Below are positions 42,512-53,296 of a DNA stretch of 64,000 nucleotides, in pieces (position 1 is the stretch's first letter; each line of letters opens with the position of its first letter). The notes beneath the pieces were generated by a model. It worked only from the letters and a program-made list of their open reading frames with translations, was not told the origin of the DNA and did no database searches. The position numbers were made by a program, and so were the translations under genes. The DNA is taken from assembly GCA_021432605.1 (NCBI GenBank), contig MU271145.1:1674001-1738000 (forward strand), given 5' to 3'. The stretch comes from Coniochaeta sp. PMI_546. Lineage: Eukaryota > Ascomycota > Sordariomycetes > Coniochaetales > Coniochaetaceae.

Positions 42512-44590
42512 ATGGGAGAACAAGATGAACACGCCAACTTTGCCGACGGTGACGAGAAGACGGATCATGGCCGGCCAATGACAAACTCGTCCACAGAAGC
42601 AGACTTGGACGACGATAGACACTCGAGGGAAGCACACAACATAGCACATCACAAGGAAACAGAAGACGTCGGCACGCCAGATATCGACCATGACGAGATC
42701 GAAGAGGCCGTCCCTGGTCATGAGCTGGACGTTGAATTAGCCAAGGTAAGCCCTGTACTCTCCAATATCTCTTGGCCCCTTCAAATCCATCTCCAGGACC
42801 CTTCCGTCTTGGCAAAAAGCCATGACTCGGCACCCGTGCCGGCTCCAGTTACCCCGGACTTCTTTCTACCTTCCCCAGTCTTTCATCCACTCGCCATTTG
42901 CCCCAGCCCACTGACAACAGACAAACTAGGGACGTCATGACCTCGCAGAGCTCCAGCGGCTCGAGACGCGCAACAGCGTCCGCAGCAAGGTCTCGCGCGT
43001 CTCCCGCGCCATCAGCGGCATCAGCAGCCGCCGCCGCAAGGCCAAGGACCGCATCCCCTTCACCCCGCTCCCCCTCTCCGACCTGTCCGCCGGCATCGTC
43101 GGCTGGGACAGCCAGGACGACCCGGCCATGCCGCTCAACTTCCCGACCCGGAAGAAGTGGCTGATCGTCGGCCTGCTGTCGTCCATCACCCTCGTCACGC
43201 CCTTCGCCTCCTCCATCCTGGCCCCCGGCATAGGCAGTCTGAGTGCCGAGTTCCACAACGAGAACAACATAGTAGGCGCCATGACCGTGAGTATCTACCT
43301 GCTCGGCTATGTCATCGGCCCGCTGTTCCTGGCGCCCCTGTCCGAGATCTACGGGAGGAAGCCGGTATTGGGTGCGGCCAACGTCTTCTTCTGCCTGTGG
43401 CAGATCGGATGCGCCCTGGCACCCAACATATCCGCCCTCATCGTCTTCCGTTTCTTTTCCGGGATCGGCGGCGCAGGATGTCTGGTAAGTTTCCGCTCTT
43501 CCCTTCTCCCCAAAGATTGGTCAAAGATGTTGGAGTGAAAAAAGAAAGAAAAAAAGAGGCTGACACTGAGGCCATAAAAAAAAAGACTCTCGGAGCCGGC
43601 GTCATCAGCGACGTCTTCCGGACAGACGAGCGAGGCTTCGCCATGGGCATCTACACCCTCGGCCCCCTCATCGGCCCCACCATCGGCCCTCTCATAGGCG
43701 GCTACCTGGCCCAGACCATCGGCTGGCGCTGGGACTTCTGGATCGTCCTCATCGTCGCCGTGTCCATCACGGCCGCGACCGAGATCTTCAACAGCGAGAC
43801 CAACCCGCGCGTCCTCATCGAGCGCAAGGTCGCCCGCCTCCGCAAGGAGCTCGGCCGGGACGACCTGCGCAGCTGCTACGTCCTGGCCGGCCCGCAGCCG
43901 AGCGGCAGGCGCATCCTGCTCAACGGCCTCGTCCGCCCGACCAAGATGCTCTTCCTCTCCCCGCTCGTCTTCTTCCTCTCCCTCTACATCGCCTTCACCT
44001 ACGGCGTCCTCTACCTCCTCTTCACCACCATCCCCATCGTCTTCGAGGAGACCTACGGCTGGTCCGTCGGCACCACGGGGCTCGTCTACATCGCCCTCGG
44101 CGCCGGCAACCTGGCCGGCTGGGCCATCATCACCCTCCGCTCGGACAAGGACATCATCCGCCGCACGCGCGCCAACGACGGCGTCTTCGAGCCCGAGATG
44201 CGCCTGCCCATCAGCGTCTACTTCGGCACCCTGCTGCCCATCACCTTCTTCTGGTACGGCTGGACGACCTTCTACAAGACCCACTGGGCCTCGGCCGTGC
44301 TCGCCCTCTTCCCCTACTCCTTCGGCATCATCGGCATCTTCCTGCCCATCACCACCTACCTGGTCGACTGCTACCCCATGTACGCCGCCTCCGCCATCGC
44401 CGCCAACACCGTGCTCAGGAGCCTCGTCGGCATGCTGCTGCCCCTCGCCGGCCCGAGCATGTACAAGTCCCTGGGCCTGGGGTGGGGGAACTCGCTGCTG
44501 GGCTTCCTGTGCATCGGCATGATTCCCGTGCCGCTGCTGATTTGGAAGTTTGGGGCGAGGTTGAGGAAGGCCCAGAAGTTTGTCCTCTGA
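42512..44590 (+). CDS. MFS transporter, DHA1 (drug:H+ antiporter-1) type
   Basis: Proton antiporter of the 12-helix DHA1 group (polyamine/multidrug exporters). Exons 42512-42745, 42930-43484 and 43586-44590; introns of 184 and 101 nt, both phase 0, give 597 residues. The cytosolic N-terminus is long and acidic (HHKETEDVGTPDIDHDEIEE) and carries a basic patch (RAISGISSRRRKAKDR). TM1 starts at KKWLIVGLLSSITLVTPFASSI. Motif A is present as GPLFLAPLSEIYGRKP, followed by FRFFSGIGGAGC, and the antiporter motif C region is GPLIGPTIGPLIGGYL; WRWDFWIVLIV follows. The second half has ITFFWYGW, FLPITTYLVDCYP and AIAANTVLRSLVGMLLPLAGP, typical of this group. The second intron ends in a purine-rich run instead of a pyrimidine tract. 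Substrate unknown. Confidence 0.93.
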
Positions 44591-44960
44591 TCTCTTTTAC
44601 CCTCCCTCCCACGATTGCGTAGAAATGGTTCATGTACTATATTCTTTTTCTTCTGGCTATTGTACAGGGTTGGTAATGGGATCTATCGGGGCATCGAAGC
44701 ATATAGAAAAGGCAGGGAGTTTTTATTAATCAAGCATAAGTAGTCGGGGTCAATCCAATGCCATCATTCTTGTTCAGCAACTACACCAGCCACGGTAGAC
44801 AAAATGCCCCTACCGGCAGCCCAGGGAAACTGATTCCGCCTCCTAAGCGCACGCTATACCAACCCTTACCCAGGAGAAACGCCGTAGATACCCAAACAGC
44901 AACTCCAAAGCACCAGAATACCCAACCAGCCCTCGCAAAGGTCCCAGACCTGACGAGCCC
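44591..44960. other. short spacer between convergent genes
   Basis: 370 bp of shared 3' flank; nothing recognised. Confidence 0.5.
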
Positions 44961-46715
44961 CTAAGCTCCAGATCCCCTGTCCAGTCTCCCTCCCCCAGAT
45001 TTACCCTGCGCCGTAGCAGCAGCCGCCGCAACAACACCCTTCTCAGAACCCATCGAGCCAACCCCCCTCCCCTCCTCCCCCCCATCATCAACAGCCACAA
45101 TCTCCCACCGCCCAACAGGCCTATTCATCCCCACCCACAGATCAGTAGGCAAGAACTCCCCAATCTCCTCCCGAAACACCTCCCTCTCCCGCCTATCCGC
45201 CTCGACGATCCTCTCCACCCCCTCCCTCGCCTTCCTCAAAATCCCCAATATCTTATCCTCCACCGCCCTCCTCCTCTCAACCTCAAGCAGCAAACTATCA
45301 TACGCCCCGGCATACCCCTCATAGAACCGCCTCAGCTCATCCATCTCCTCCAACCTCAGAAAAATAACCTCCCTCTCGTCCTCCCACCGCTGCACAAACT
45401 CCGCCTCCGCCGCAACGTATCCCCTCAGGTGCTGCCCGACCTCCTCCAGCGCCCCGAACGCCCCGGCCGCCACCCCGGCATACGCCGCCCTTATCCTGTC
45501 CGTCTGCGCGGCCAGAGAACCGAAATCCCCCTCCATCTGGTGAAGCGACGCCTCCAGCTCGGCAACCACCTCATCCACCTCGGGCGCATCCTGGACCACG
45601 ACCGCGACCACCTCCGCCCTCTCCTCGGCGCTCATGGGCTGCTGCTCCTGTTCTTGTGTCTGCTGCCCCGCAACACCAGCGACGGTGGTGGTGGTGTGCG
45701 ACCCCTCGCCGCCCTGCCGGCCCATGACGCCCGAGATGGACACCTGGTCCTGCCCCTGCCCGCCGCCCTGGCCCTGGCCCTGGCCCTGGCTCAGCGTCAC
45801 CTCGGCCGCCTTGCGGAGGGCGAGGGCGGCCCCGCCCTCGGTGGCGCGCACGGCGGCGACGCACATGTCGAAGTGGCGGGTCAGGGAGGCCAGGTGCTCG
45901 GCCATGGCCTGGGAGTGGGAGGTGAGGGAGGCCAGGAGGTGGGGGATGGGCTGGTAGGCGTCCGAGGTCGAGGGGGAGGGCATGGGGGAGGAGGAGGACA
46001 TGGTGTTCTTGAGGGTGCGGAGGTGGTTGTCGAAGCGGAGGAGGTCGCTGTCGAAGGATGTCTGGACGGCCTGTGGTGCCAGAGGAAGGTTAGGGATGTG
46101 GGATTCTTGATGGATGCAAGGTTTTGAAGACATGTCTTGAGGGGACGGAAGGTTAGGGATGGAGAGGACGACCCATACCTGCAGCTCAGCTATGCTCTCC
46201 TTCAGCGCCTCTCTCATCCGCTCTACGCTCTTCTCATCCACGAAATCCATCAGGCTCTTCTTCCCTTCACCGGCAGGGCGGAACAGGGCCTCGACGGGCG
46301 TGTCGCGCAGCATGGTCATGGTGGCCTCCAGGCGGCCATTGGCGCCGTCGAGGGTCTTGATCAGGTGGCGGAACTCGCGGGCCTTGGCGTCGTAGGCGAG
46401 CTTCATGCCCCGGCGGACCCTGAGGAGGACGCGGAGCTGCTCGGCCAGGCCGCGGCGCAGGAAGGCGGTCTGGGCGGAGAGGACGACGGCCTCCTCGTGC
46501 AGCTGGCGGGCGGCGGTGGCCAGCTCGTGGCCGCGCAGGACCAGGGATATGGAGGAAAGGGAGCGCTTGGCTGCTAGCAGGTGCTCGACTAGGACTTCGA
46601 CGGGGACGTCGTTGTCGTCGTCCGGGCCCGGATCGTGGGGTGGGGCTTCGAGGCTGGGAGAGCGGGAGGGCTGGCGGGAGTGCGTCCTGGCCGAGGACGA
46701 GGCTGGACTGGCCAT
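44961..46715 (-). CDS. ATG17: Atg17 autophagy scaffold
   Basis: Helical scaffold that with Atg29/Atg31 or Atg11-type partners organises the phagophore assembly site and recruits the Atg1 kinase. Exons 46179-46715 and 44961-46070, one 108-nt phase-0 intron; 548 residues. The protein is nearly all predicted coiled helix: VEVLVEHLLAAKRSLSSISLVLRGHEL, LAEQLRVLLRVRRGMKLAYD, AVQTSFDSDLLRFDNHLRTL, then VDEVVAELEASLHQMEGDF, and RWEDEREVIFLRLEEMDELRRFYEGYAGAYDSLLLEVERRR. It ends with the family block FLPTDLWVGMNRPVGRWEIV. A Gln/Gly-rich loop (GQGQGQGGGQGQDQ) and Ala-rich tail are local embellishments. The intron length is a multiple of three and lacks a stop, so an unspliced message would add 36 residues. 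Confidence 0.95.
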   Translation of the reverse strand: MASPASSSARTHSRQPSRSPSLEAPPHDPGPDDDNDVPVEVLVEHLLAAKRSLSSISLVLRGHELATAARQLHEEAVVLSAQTAFLRRGLAEQLRVLLRVRRGMKLAYDAKAREFRHLIKTLDGANGRLEATMTMLRDTPVEALFRPAGEGKKSLMDFVDEKSVERMREALKESIAELQVWVVLSIPNLPSPQDMSSKPCIHQESHIPNLPLAPQAVQTSFDSDLLRFDNHLRTLKNTMSSSSPMPSPSTSDAYQPIPHLLASLTSHSQAMAEHLASLTRHFDMCVAAVRATEGGAALALRKAAEVTLSQGQGQGQGGGQGQDQVSISGVMGRQGGEGSHTTTTVAGVAGQQTQEQEQQPMSAEERAEVVAVVVQDAPEVDEVVAELEASLHQMEGDFGSLAAQTDRIRAAYAGVAAGAFGALEEVGQHLRGYVAAEAEFVQRWEDEREVIFLRLEEMDELRRFYEGYAGAYDSLLLEVERRRAVEDKILGILRKAREGVERIVEADRREREVFREEIGEFLPTDLWVGMNRPVGRWEIVAVDDGGEEGRGVGSMGSEKGVVAAAAATAQGKSGGGRLDRGSGA

Positions 46716-48351
46716 GGTTGGTAGAGAGTAGATTGTGGTGTGTCGCAGAGAGGTCGATAAGTTGGTCTTATAAGTAACATGGCAGCACTACTGCCGTCAC
46801 ATCTTGATGGAACCACTTGGCGTCTGGACTTGTTGAAAGCTTGAACGTGGGTATTGAGTGAGAAGTGAGAAGAAAGGTCGGTTTAAGCTTAGGGAAGGCC
46901 TGCGTGCGATACAGGAGCTTCGATGGACGATGGACCGTTATCCGTGGCAGCTGCCAGTGTGACGCATCCAGCGAATCGCGCTAATACCGCCGCTGCTATA
47001 GTGTACATACTATGGTTGCGAGCCAAAGTAAAATCACCATGTCAAGTACCTGTGGGGCGCGCTACTGCACCGCTAATTTCTGGATTACTCCACTTTCCAG
47101 TACTATTATCGTAAGGCAGTGATTGAAGCGAAGGAGATGCATACAAAATACTACATTTCTAGTACTAAAAAAGGGCTTTAAAATGTATCGGCCTTGGTGG
47201 CGCATTGCGGAGTATTCCCCTGCTAGCGTGGCTACCTGCCTAGGAAATTTTACTTACCCATACCACCATAGTAGTACAGTAGCTCGTGCCGCGGCCCCAC
47301 CAATAATCCGTTAGTCGGTACTACACGCGTAGTTGGTACTTCACGTGTACTATGTACGTGTACAGAGTCCCAGCCACACTCCGGGGGTGTTCTACTCCAC
47401 CACCTACAGGCTGCACCCAATCAAATCCCACCACACAGAAGAACACACCAAGATAAAAAAATAAATGTTCGTTGAGCAGGTATCTGTGGCGCATGGGAGC
47501 GGCCCTTTGGTTCCGTCTTGCCGCTGGATCAGCATGGGCCATCTTAATAGGGACAACGCTGCTAGCTCTGAGATTCCTGTCCCCTGCTGTCCCTCTGGTT
47601 GTTGGTTGTTTTCCGGGCGAGTGGGTACATGCAATCAGAATGTCGGATGTGGAGAAAACGGGGAAATTCTGCCGTCGTATAGTACAGTGTAGGTACCTAC
47701 TACACGTGTACTGATAAGGTAATCAGCAAGTGGAGTGAACGGAAAGGCGAAATTAGGTGTCGCTGTGTTTTTTAAGTTATGTCTAACTGTTTAAGGACTG
47801 TGGAGTACGCGTAGGTACTAAGGTACCATAGTATGGTAGAAACAAGAAGTTTGTTGTCATCAATGCATCGACAGTCAGGCTACAAGAGTGCTTCACCAGT
47901 AGGTATTCAAAAGTCACAGTCCACCTGTGGTGCAAGCATGATTAGGTACCTTAGTCTGCTCAACTGGTGGCTTTGTATCCTGAGCGCTCGTCTCGCCTAG
48001 CAATCCCGCTGCGCACAACTACACGCGATCTTGGATTAATTGGAGATTTATGTAGAGTCCATTCAATGCAGACACCGTCTCCACCAGCGACTCTACGCGT
48101 AACTCGGAAGATCACGTCCAACGCAAGATCAAGTCGGCAATCACTTGGCAACGTCGGAATCGCCCACGCGAGTGCTCATAAGGATAAAAAGTGGTCAGCT
48201 AAAATTTGTCGCTCGGCTACCTATCGAAGCAGAGGAGAAGACAAGACGACAAGGAAAAAAGTGTTCGGAGATGCGACGCCGGCCTCAGGTACATGTTTCT
48301 TCCTCCCCCCCCGGGGCCACTGTCAACCACTTCAACATGTAGGGAATTAAT
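46716..48351. other. intergenic, relatively AT-rich with many GTAC/ACGTG motifs
   Basis: No gene found. Between 47320 and 47720 many short TACACG, TAGGTACC and ACGTGTAC palindromic motifs occur (for example CTACACGTGTAC near 47701). Downstream open frames (47960-48350) show no domain. Confidence 0.45.
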
Positions 48352-51300
48352 TCACAAGGGTGAACGCAATCTGTTGACTTGGCCGAGGTAAAGCATGAGG
48401 AGGTACACCTTATGGGCGTAGTCGGCAGGGTGAGTCCGCTCGTAGAGAGTCATGGCTTCTACGATGCGGTCTGTGAGCCACATGCGTGCGTATTCGGTCA
48501 CGGCTTGGAAGTGGTTCCTGATGTACTCGTCCCAATGAGCGGCGAGGCCAAAGAATGGGTTGGCGCCGAATTGCTGGTCGATGAGGGAGAATTGGGCGCG
48601 GATGTTGGCTATGGTGGCGATGAAGACACTATGCACGTCTGGGTGTTCGAGATAGTTGAATACGGCGATGGTCTGGTCCGCGGGGAGGGGGAGTCTTTGT
48701 CAGTAACCCTGCCGAGCCGGGAACTGGAAGCCGTTGCCCAAACTTACCTTTTGGAGCCACATTATCCACGCAGCGTCAGCTAATGCATCGCCGCCAAGCG
48801 CGTTCATGATGTGGGCCCTGAACGTCGCGGCGCTTACTGGAAATTCTAGCTGGACCAGTTTCCCCTTGATTTGATTCAACACGTCGTCGACCAGCATAAA
48901 GGTGCCCGTGTTGGTCGTCGAACCAAAGGCTTCGAAGACGCGCGACATGGGGACCACGATGTCCGGAGATGTGGGCGTAACCCGCGCTAGACCGCCAGGG
49001 AGGCTTCGCGAGACGAATCGCCCGTCGAAGAAGCTGGCCGGAATCGTCGGAAGGTTGGTCAGTGATGTGTCGGAGAGAATACCACTGATGCAATAGTCGG
49101 CAAACCGGGCGAGAACTTGCAACTGCGACCGGGTTCTGGTCAGTCCCAGACGGCCACTGGACAAAGAGACGGGGAACGGGTAGCACAAGACTTACATCGA
49201 TCACGTGGTCCGCGTCCATGAAGCTGGGAAGTGCAGTGAAGAACGCCGTCGTCAACTTACTGATCGCAGTGTTATCGCACGAGCTTGAGACTTCCCAATA
49301 GATGATTTGGCCGGTTGCCGCCAACATGCGGCGTGCGAACGCCCCCCGTGAGAAATAGTCCCTAGATGTGAACTCGAAGGAACCTGCGGGGTGGCTGGGG
49401 TAGTCTCTCTCGTTCCCCCAACGCTTTGTCAACCTGTTGTTCCCGTTGACGGCACCCGCGGCGTCGTCGCCCTCGATTTCACATTCGGCCGGGAAGGCAC
49501 TGCACCAGTCGAGGCCGCACACGCTCCCTAGGGTGGGAGGTGGCGGCGGAGCGCCGAGTTTGCAGCAGCCAATCTTCTTCTGCTCAACTACACTCTCGGG
49601 TCAGTGCTGCGACGTGGTCCAAACGCTACACCCGAGACGCCAGACTTACAAAAGCACTGAATCACCGTCGCGTCGCCGATGACATCCAGGGCGACGGCGA
49701 CCTCGTCACTCTGGCACTGGGCATCGAGGCACTCGTAAGGGGAGCCCCTCCACACACAGTCTCTAAGAACCGAAGGTTTTGGACAGCATAAGCTGTCATA
49801 GGGATTTCCCGGAGGACACTTGTCGAGCTTGGTGTCCGTCCTGTGCAGCAAGGTTACTTCGCTGGGCGAGCAAGTATCCCAGCTGGATGGATTCATTGGT
49901 AAGCGTTAGAAAGGCTCCTCAGGCTTATNNNNNNNNNNNNNNNNNNNNNNNNNNNNNNNNNNNNNNNNNNNNNNNNNNNNNNNNNNNNNNNNNNNNNNGG
50001 GTGTTGTTTCAACAACTGAGAATTTCTTACCAGTCCGTCCACCTACATCCCTTGGTGTACAAGGCGTATTCCTCTGCCTCGCAGCATAATGCCTTTGTGC
50101 CGCTGAGACACTTGGGCTCACCAGTCATAGATGATCTGTCTGCATCGCCCACGCCGCCGCCCCAAGCCGAGTGCATGATCTGCTGTTCTCCGGGAAGACA
50201 CTGGCCGTTGCAGATGGGCCCATCGCCGCGCCATGCGCAGTTCTTGTGGACGTACTCGTTCGAGCAGCAGATCGATTTCCCAAAGGCCGGATCTGTACAC
50301 CCGTCTCTGTCAAAGCCGAGTTTTTGTTGGCCGGGATCGCAAGCGGAACGAAACACGTCGAGTTGGTTAGTGCACTGCGAAGCCCGGGAACAAGTGCTAC
50401 CTATGCTGTCTCCCACCAGCCTGGTGATGGCCAGTTGGGACGGGAATCTGAATTGGCCAAGGCTGGGACCCTGGCCAGAGCAGCCGGCGCCCGAGCAGGT
50501 GCAGAGGCTAGACGGACAGTTTCCGTGCTGGCAAGTCCACTGGCAGAGACCGTAGTCGGTGGCACCGCCGGCCGGCCCCCCGACCATGTCCGTCTGCGCC
50601 GGTGGAGTGGGACTGGCCGTGCCGGCTTTGGTACAGGTGCAGATCTGCGGTGGGCAGAACCCGTAGTAACAAGAAAAGCTACAGAGGTCCGCGTACGGGC
50701 CGTCGGCCATCCCGGCGACACAGACCGGTATAGGAGGGGCTTGGGGGTTGGGTGCCGTACAAACGTGGCCGGCCGGGTAGATCTGGCACACGCTAGGGCA
50801 GTAGCCGTAGTTGCACGAGAAGCTGCACAGGCCGAGATAGGTACTATCCATGCCGGGTGCTGGACAGCCGTTCACGTTCTTGGCCGAAGGTTTTGTAACG
50901 GCAGCACCCTAGAAGACGGTGGAGACGCGTCAGTATCGCACACACACGTACCCTTGTTATTCAAGATGATTGTAGGAATTGGGGGGGAGGCTTACCAGCG
51001 AGGTACAGGTACAGACGGCGGGACAGTAGCCATATCCACAAGCAAACGAGCAGAGGTTAAGGTACTTCGGGTCGCCAAATCCGCCGGTACAGACAGAGCT
51101 GGCAAGAGACAAGGGGGACACGGAACTAATCGAGCGCGGAGTACCGGTGATAACGTTGGCGTTCCAGTTCTCAATGCCGTTGGTACAGCCAGACGTAATG
51201 GCGTCTCCGGACGCTTGCAAGATCTGAGCGCCGGATCGGGTAATCGTTATAACGACGCTGCCGGTGAGACCGCCCGTAGGTACGCTGCCGCGGTATAGGC

Positions 51301-52570
51301 CTATACCTCCGCTGGGAATGGTAGTCCAGGTGGCGGCAATAGACTGTCCGCCTATCGAGACGGACACGGAAGCCGACGATGCTAACAATGCCGCGTAGAA
51401 CACCATATCTTGCGCGAGCTCCCCGGGAGAATATACCTGTTGCAGCTGGCTGGCAGTATTCCCGGTGGTGCCTCCGGTGCCGCATGCCGAGCTGGGGTTC
51501 TCGCGATACCATGCCACCACGTTCTCCTGGCTAAAGGACGTGGTATTCGACTTGGCCATATCGATGAGGAAGGGTAGAAAGGTACGCCAGCCGTCGTGGG
51601 TCTTGCCGAGAGCATAATTGAACGGGGCCTTACCATGGGCGCTATCGAATGCGACGTACGCATTATCTCTCAGGGGCCCGATATGGTGGCACTCGCCAAA
51701 ATCGTTCCAAGAAATGATCTCGACGTACTCGGGTTGGAGAGACATGACGTGAACCCAGCGGTCGAACCATAATGAGTCACCCCTCCACAACCAGTTCTTC
51801 CTAAAGCCAGGCATGTTGGTGAAGAACCAGGGAGACACGCCCATCATATACGGACTGCCACCGAGTGCGTCCAAGTACGAGTGATCCGTAAAGGTGCTCA
51901 TACTACGCGGACCTTCGGGCCATGCTGCCCTATAATCGGCTCGGGATCAGCACACACGTCACAGCCATGACGGTCGGACCGACTTACCAGCTGAACAGCC
52001 CATCGGCTGTGCCCAGGGCCCATGCCGGGGCGGCTCCCAATGATGACCAGGACGGGATAAAGAAGCAGTTCGTTTCCGACTTGATAGCGGGCCAGTCGGC
52101 CGATGCTGCCGGACCTTCGAACGTGCTGACCAGCGGCTGCGAGCCGCGGTGGTAATATGCTGCATTCGAAGCGTAGGTATTGATGAGGGAGATGACCTGA
52201 GTCTTGTCCCATAGACCATTGCCGGCATAGTCAAAGCTGAAGAACAGCTTGAAGGCCGACCCAAGATTGTTTGCGGCCGTGAAAGCATTCGCCAGAGACG
52301 CTCCATTAGTGGCCTCGCCGACGGCCATGTTCAGGGCAAAGCCGTCAATGTGAGCGGCCGCGGCCTTGGTCATGTCATCTTGCCAATCCGCGACCGAGTA
52401 CGAGCCGGTGTTTCCCACCTGCTTGGTTGTCAGTCACAGTATGATGTGGCCTTGGCCGTCCAGAACACGCCGAGACAGTCACTCACCATAAAATGGGCGA
52501 AGACGGCCTTCACATTGGCTCGAACCTGGCCGGCTGCTAGCAAAGAGGCTATGAGCCGCGTGACGCGCAT
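48352..52570 (-). CDS. GH71 alpha-1,3-glucanase with Cys-repeat and chitinase-type tail (1215 aa)
   Basis: Secreted mutanase predicted to cut alpha-1,3-glucan in fungal walls. Eight exons: 52487-52570, 51988-52418, 50996-51929, 50031-50908, 49650-49882, 49196-49587, 48748-49122, 48352-48672; seven introns, all phases consistent, 1215 residues. Signal peptide MRVTRLIASLLAAGQVRA. GH71 core about 19-340 (KAVFAHFMVGNTGSYSVADW, DGFALNMAVGEA, LFFSFDYAGNG, FFIPSWSSLG, EIISWNDFGECHHIGPL). Then four Cys repeats with core LCSFxCxYGYCP (about 450-628), the chitinase-type Cys modules CAWRGDGPICNGQC, CRWTDCWDTCSPSEV, CVWRGSPYECLDAQC (about 650-860), DADHVID (about 978) and a helical C-terminus (985-1215, LARFADYCISGI to LLMLYLGQVNRL) known to me from LysM-chitinase-like proteins. 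The 70-base N gap falls within the fourth intron, so it costs no coding sequence in this model. The tail is unusually large for GH71. Confidence 0.86.
49929..49998. other. assembly gap (70 N)
   Basis: Unresolved bases inside the GH71 gene. Flanking splice sites (donor GTAAGA after 50031, acceptor before 49882 with a CTAAC branch point) place it in an intron of unknown true length. Confidence 0.95.
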
Positions 52571-53296
52571 TTTTGACGACTCCAGCACAAGCTCCGGGAA
52601 AGACTGCAACGCGGGAGAGCAGACCTGCCGGACTGAGAGGACAGACAGCGAGGCTTGCGGAGAACGGACGAGTGGGACTGACAGGAGCCCAACATGATCA
52701 AGATATCAGATCTGAACAACTGCTTCATGGTCAAGATAGGGGTTACTCCTGGCGCGCTAGGCCGTGGTCTACTATGCAGTAGGCTGCGGTCTCGTGCGTA
52801 TATCTCCTGATGAAGGAAGCGACTATTGATGGGCTCTGCAGCCCACGGTCCGTGCCGCACACTATGCTAACCGCCGATGCTACCTTTGTTAGTGTGCAGA
52901 CAGGATACTAGGCATTATGTGGCCACACCCACAGAGACTTGAGTTGCGTCCCAAGTTTCAGATACCAACTATCGATATAAGAACGAGGCCATGTGCCCGA
53001 CTTGAGAGATATGCTGTCCCTCTGGGGATAAATCGCCGACATGCATATGCGGGTGGGAAATTACTATCCAAACCAGAGCTTCGTCGTCTAGTCGCGATAC
53101 GCGGTCCATCTCCAAGTGTCGGGAGAGGCACCAGATAGTTTACGCTGTGTGCCCCTTTTCCTGTTCGCCCTTGGCCCCCGAGTGTGTCTGGTTTTTCCAT
53201 TTCAACTCATTCGAGGCCCTTCTACTTCTGCTCACCTTACGTTTTGTCTCCGTCCTGACTCTGTCCCCTCACCTGTTCATCTTCGAGACACGCAAC
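52571..53296. promoter_or_regulatory. bidirectional promoter, GH71 / LysM-WSC pair
   Basis: 726 bp between two head-to-head secreted wall-protein genes. Both leader sides are pyrimidine-rich (TTTTCCTGTTCGCCC near 53156). A shared control region is plausible from spacing alone; no specific operator was recognised. Confidence 0.45.
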
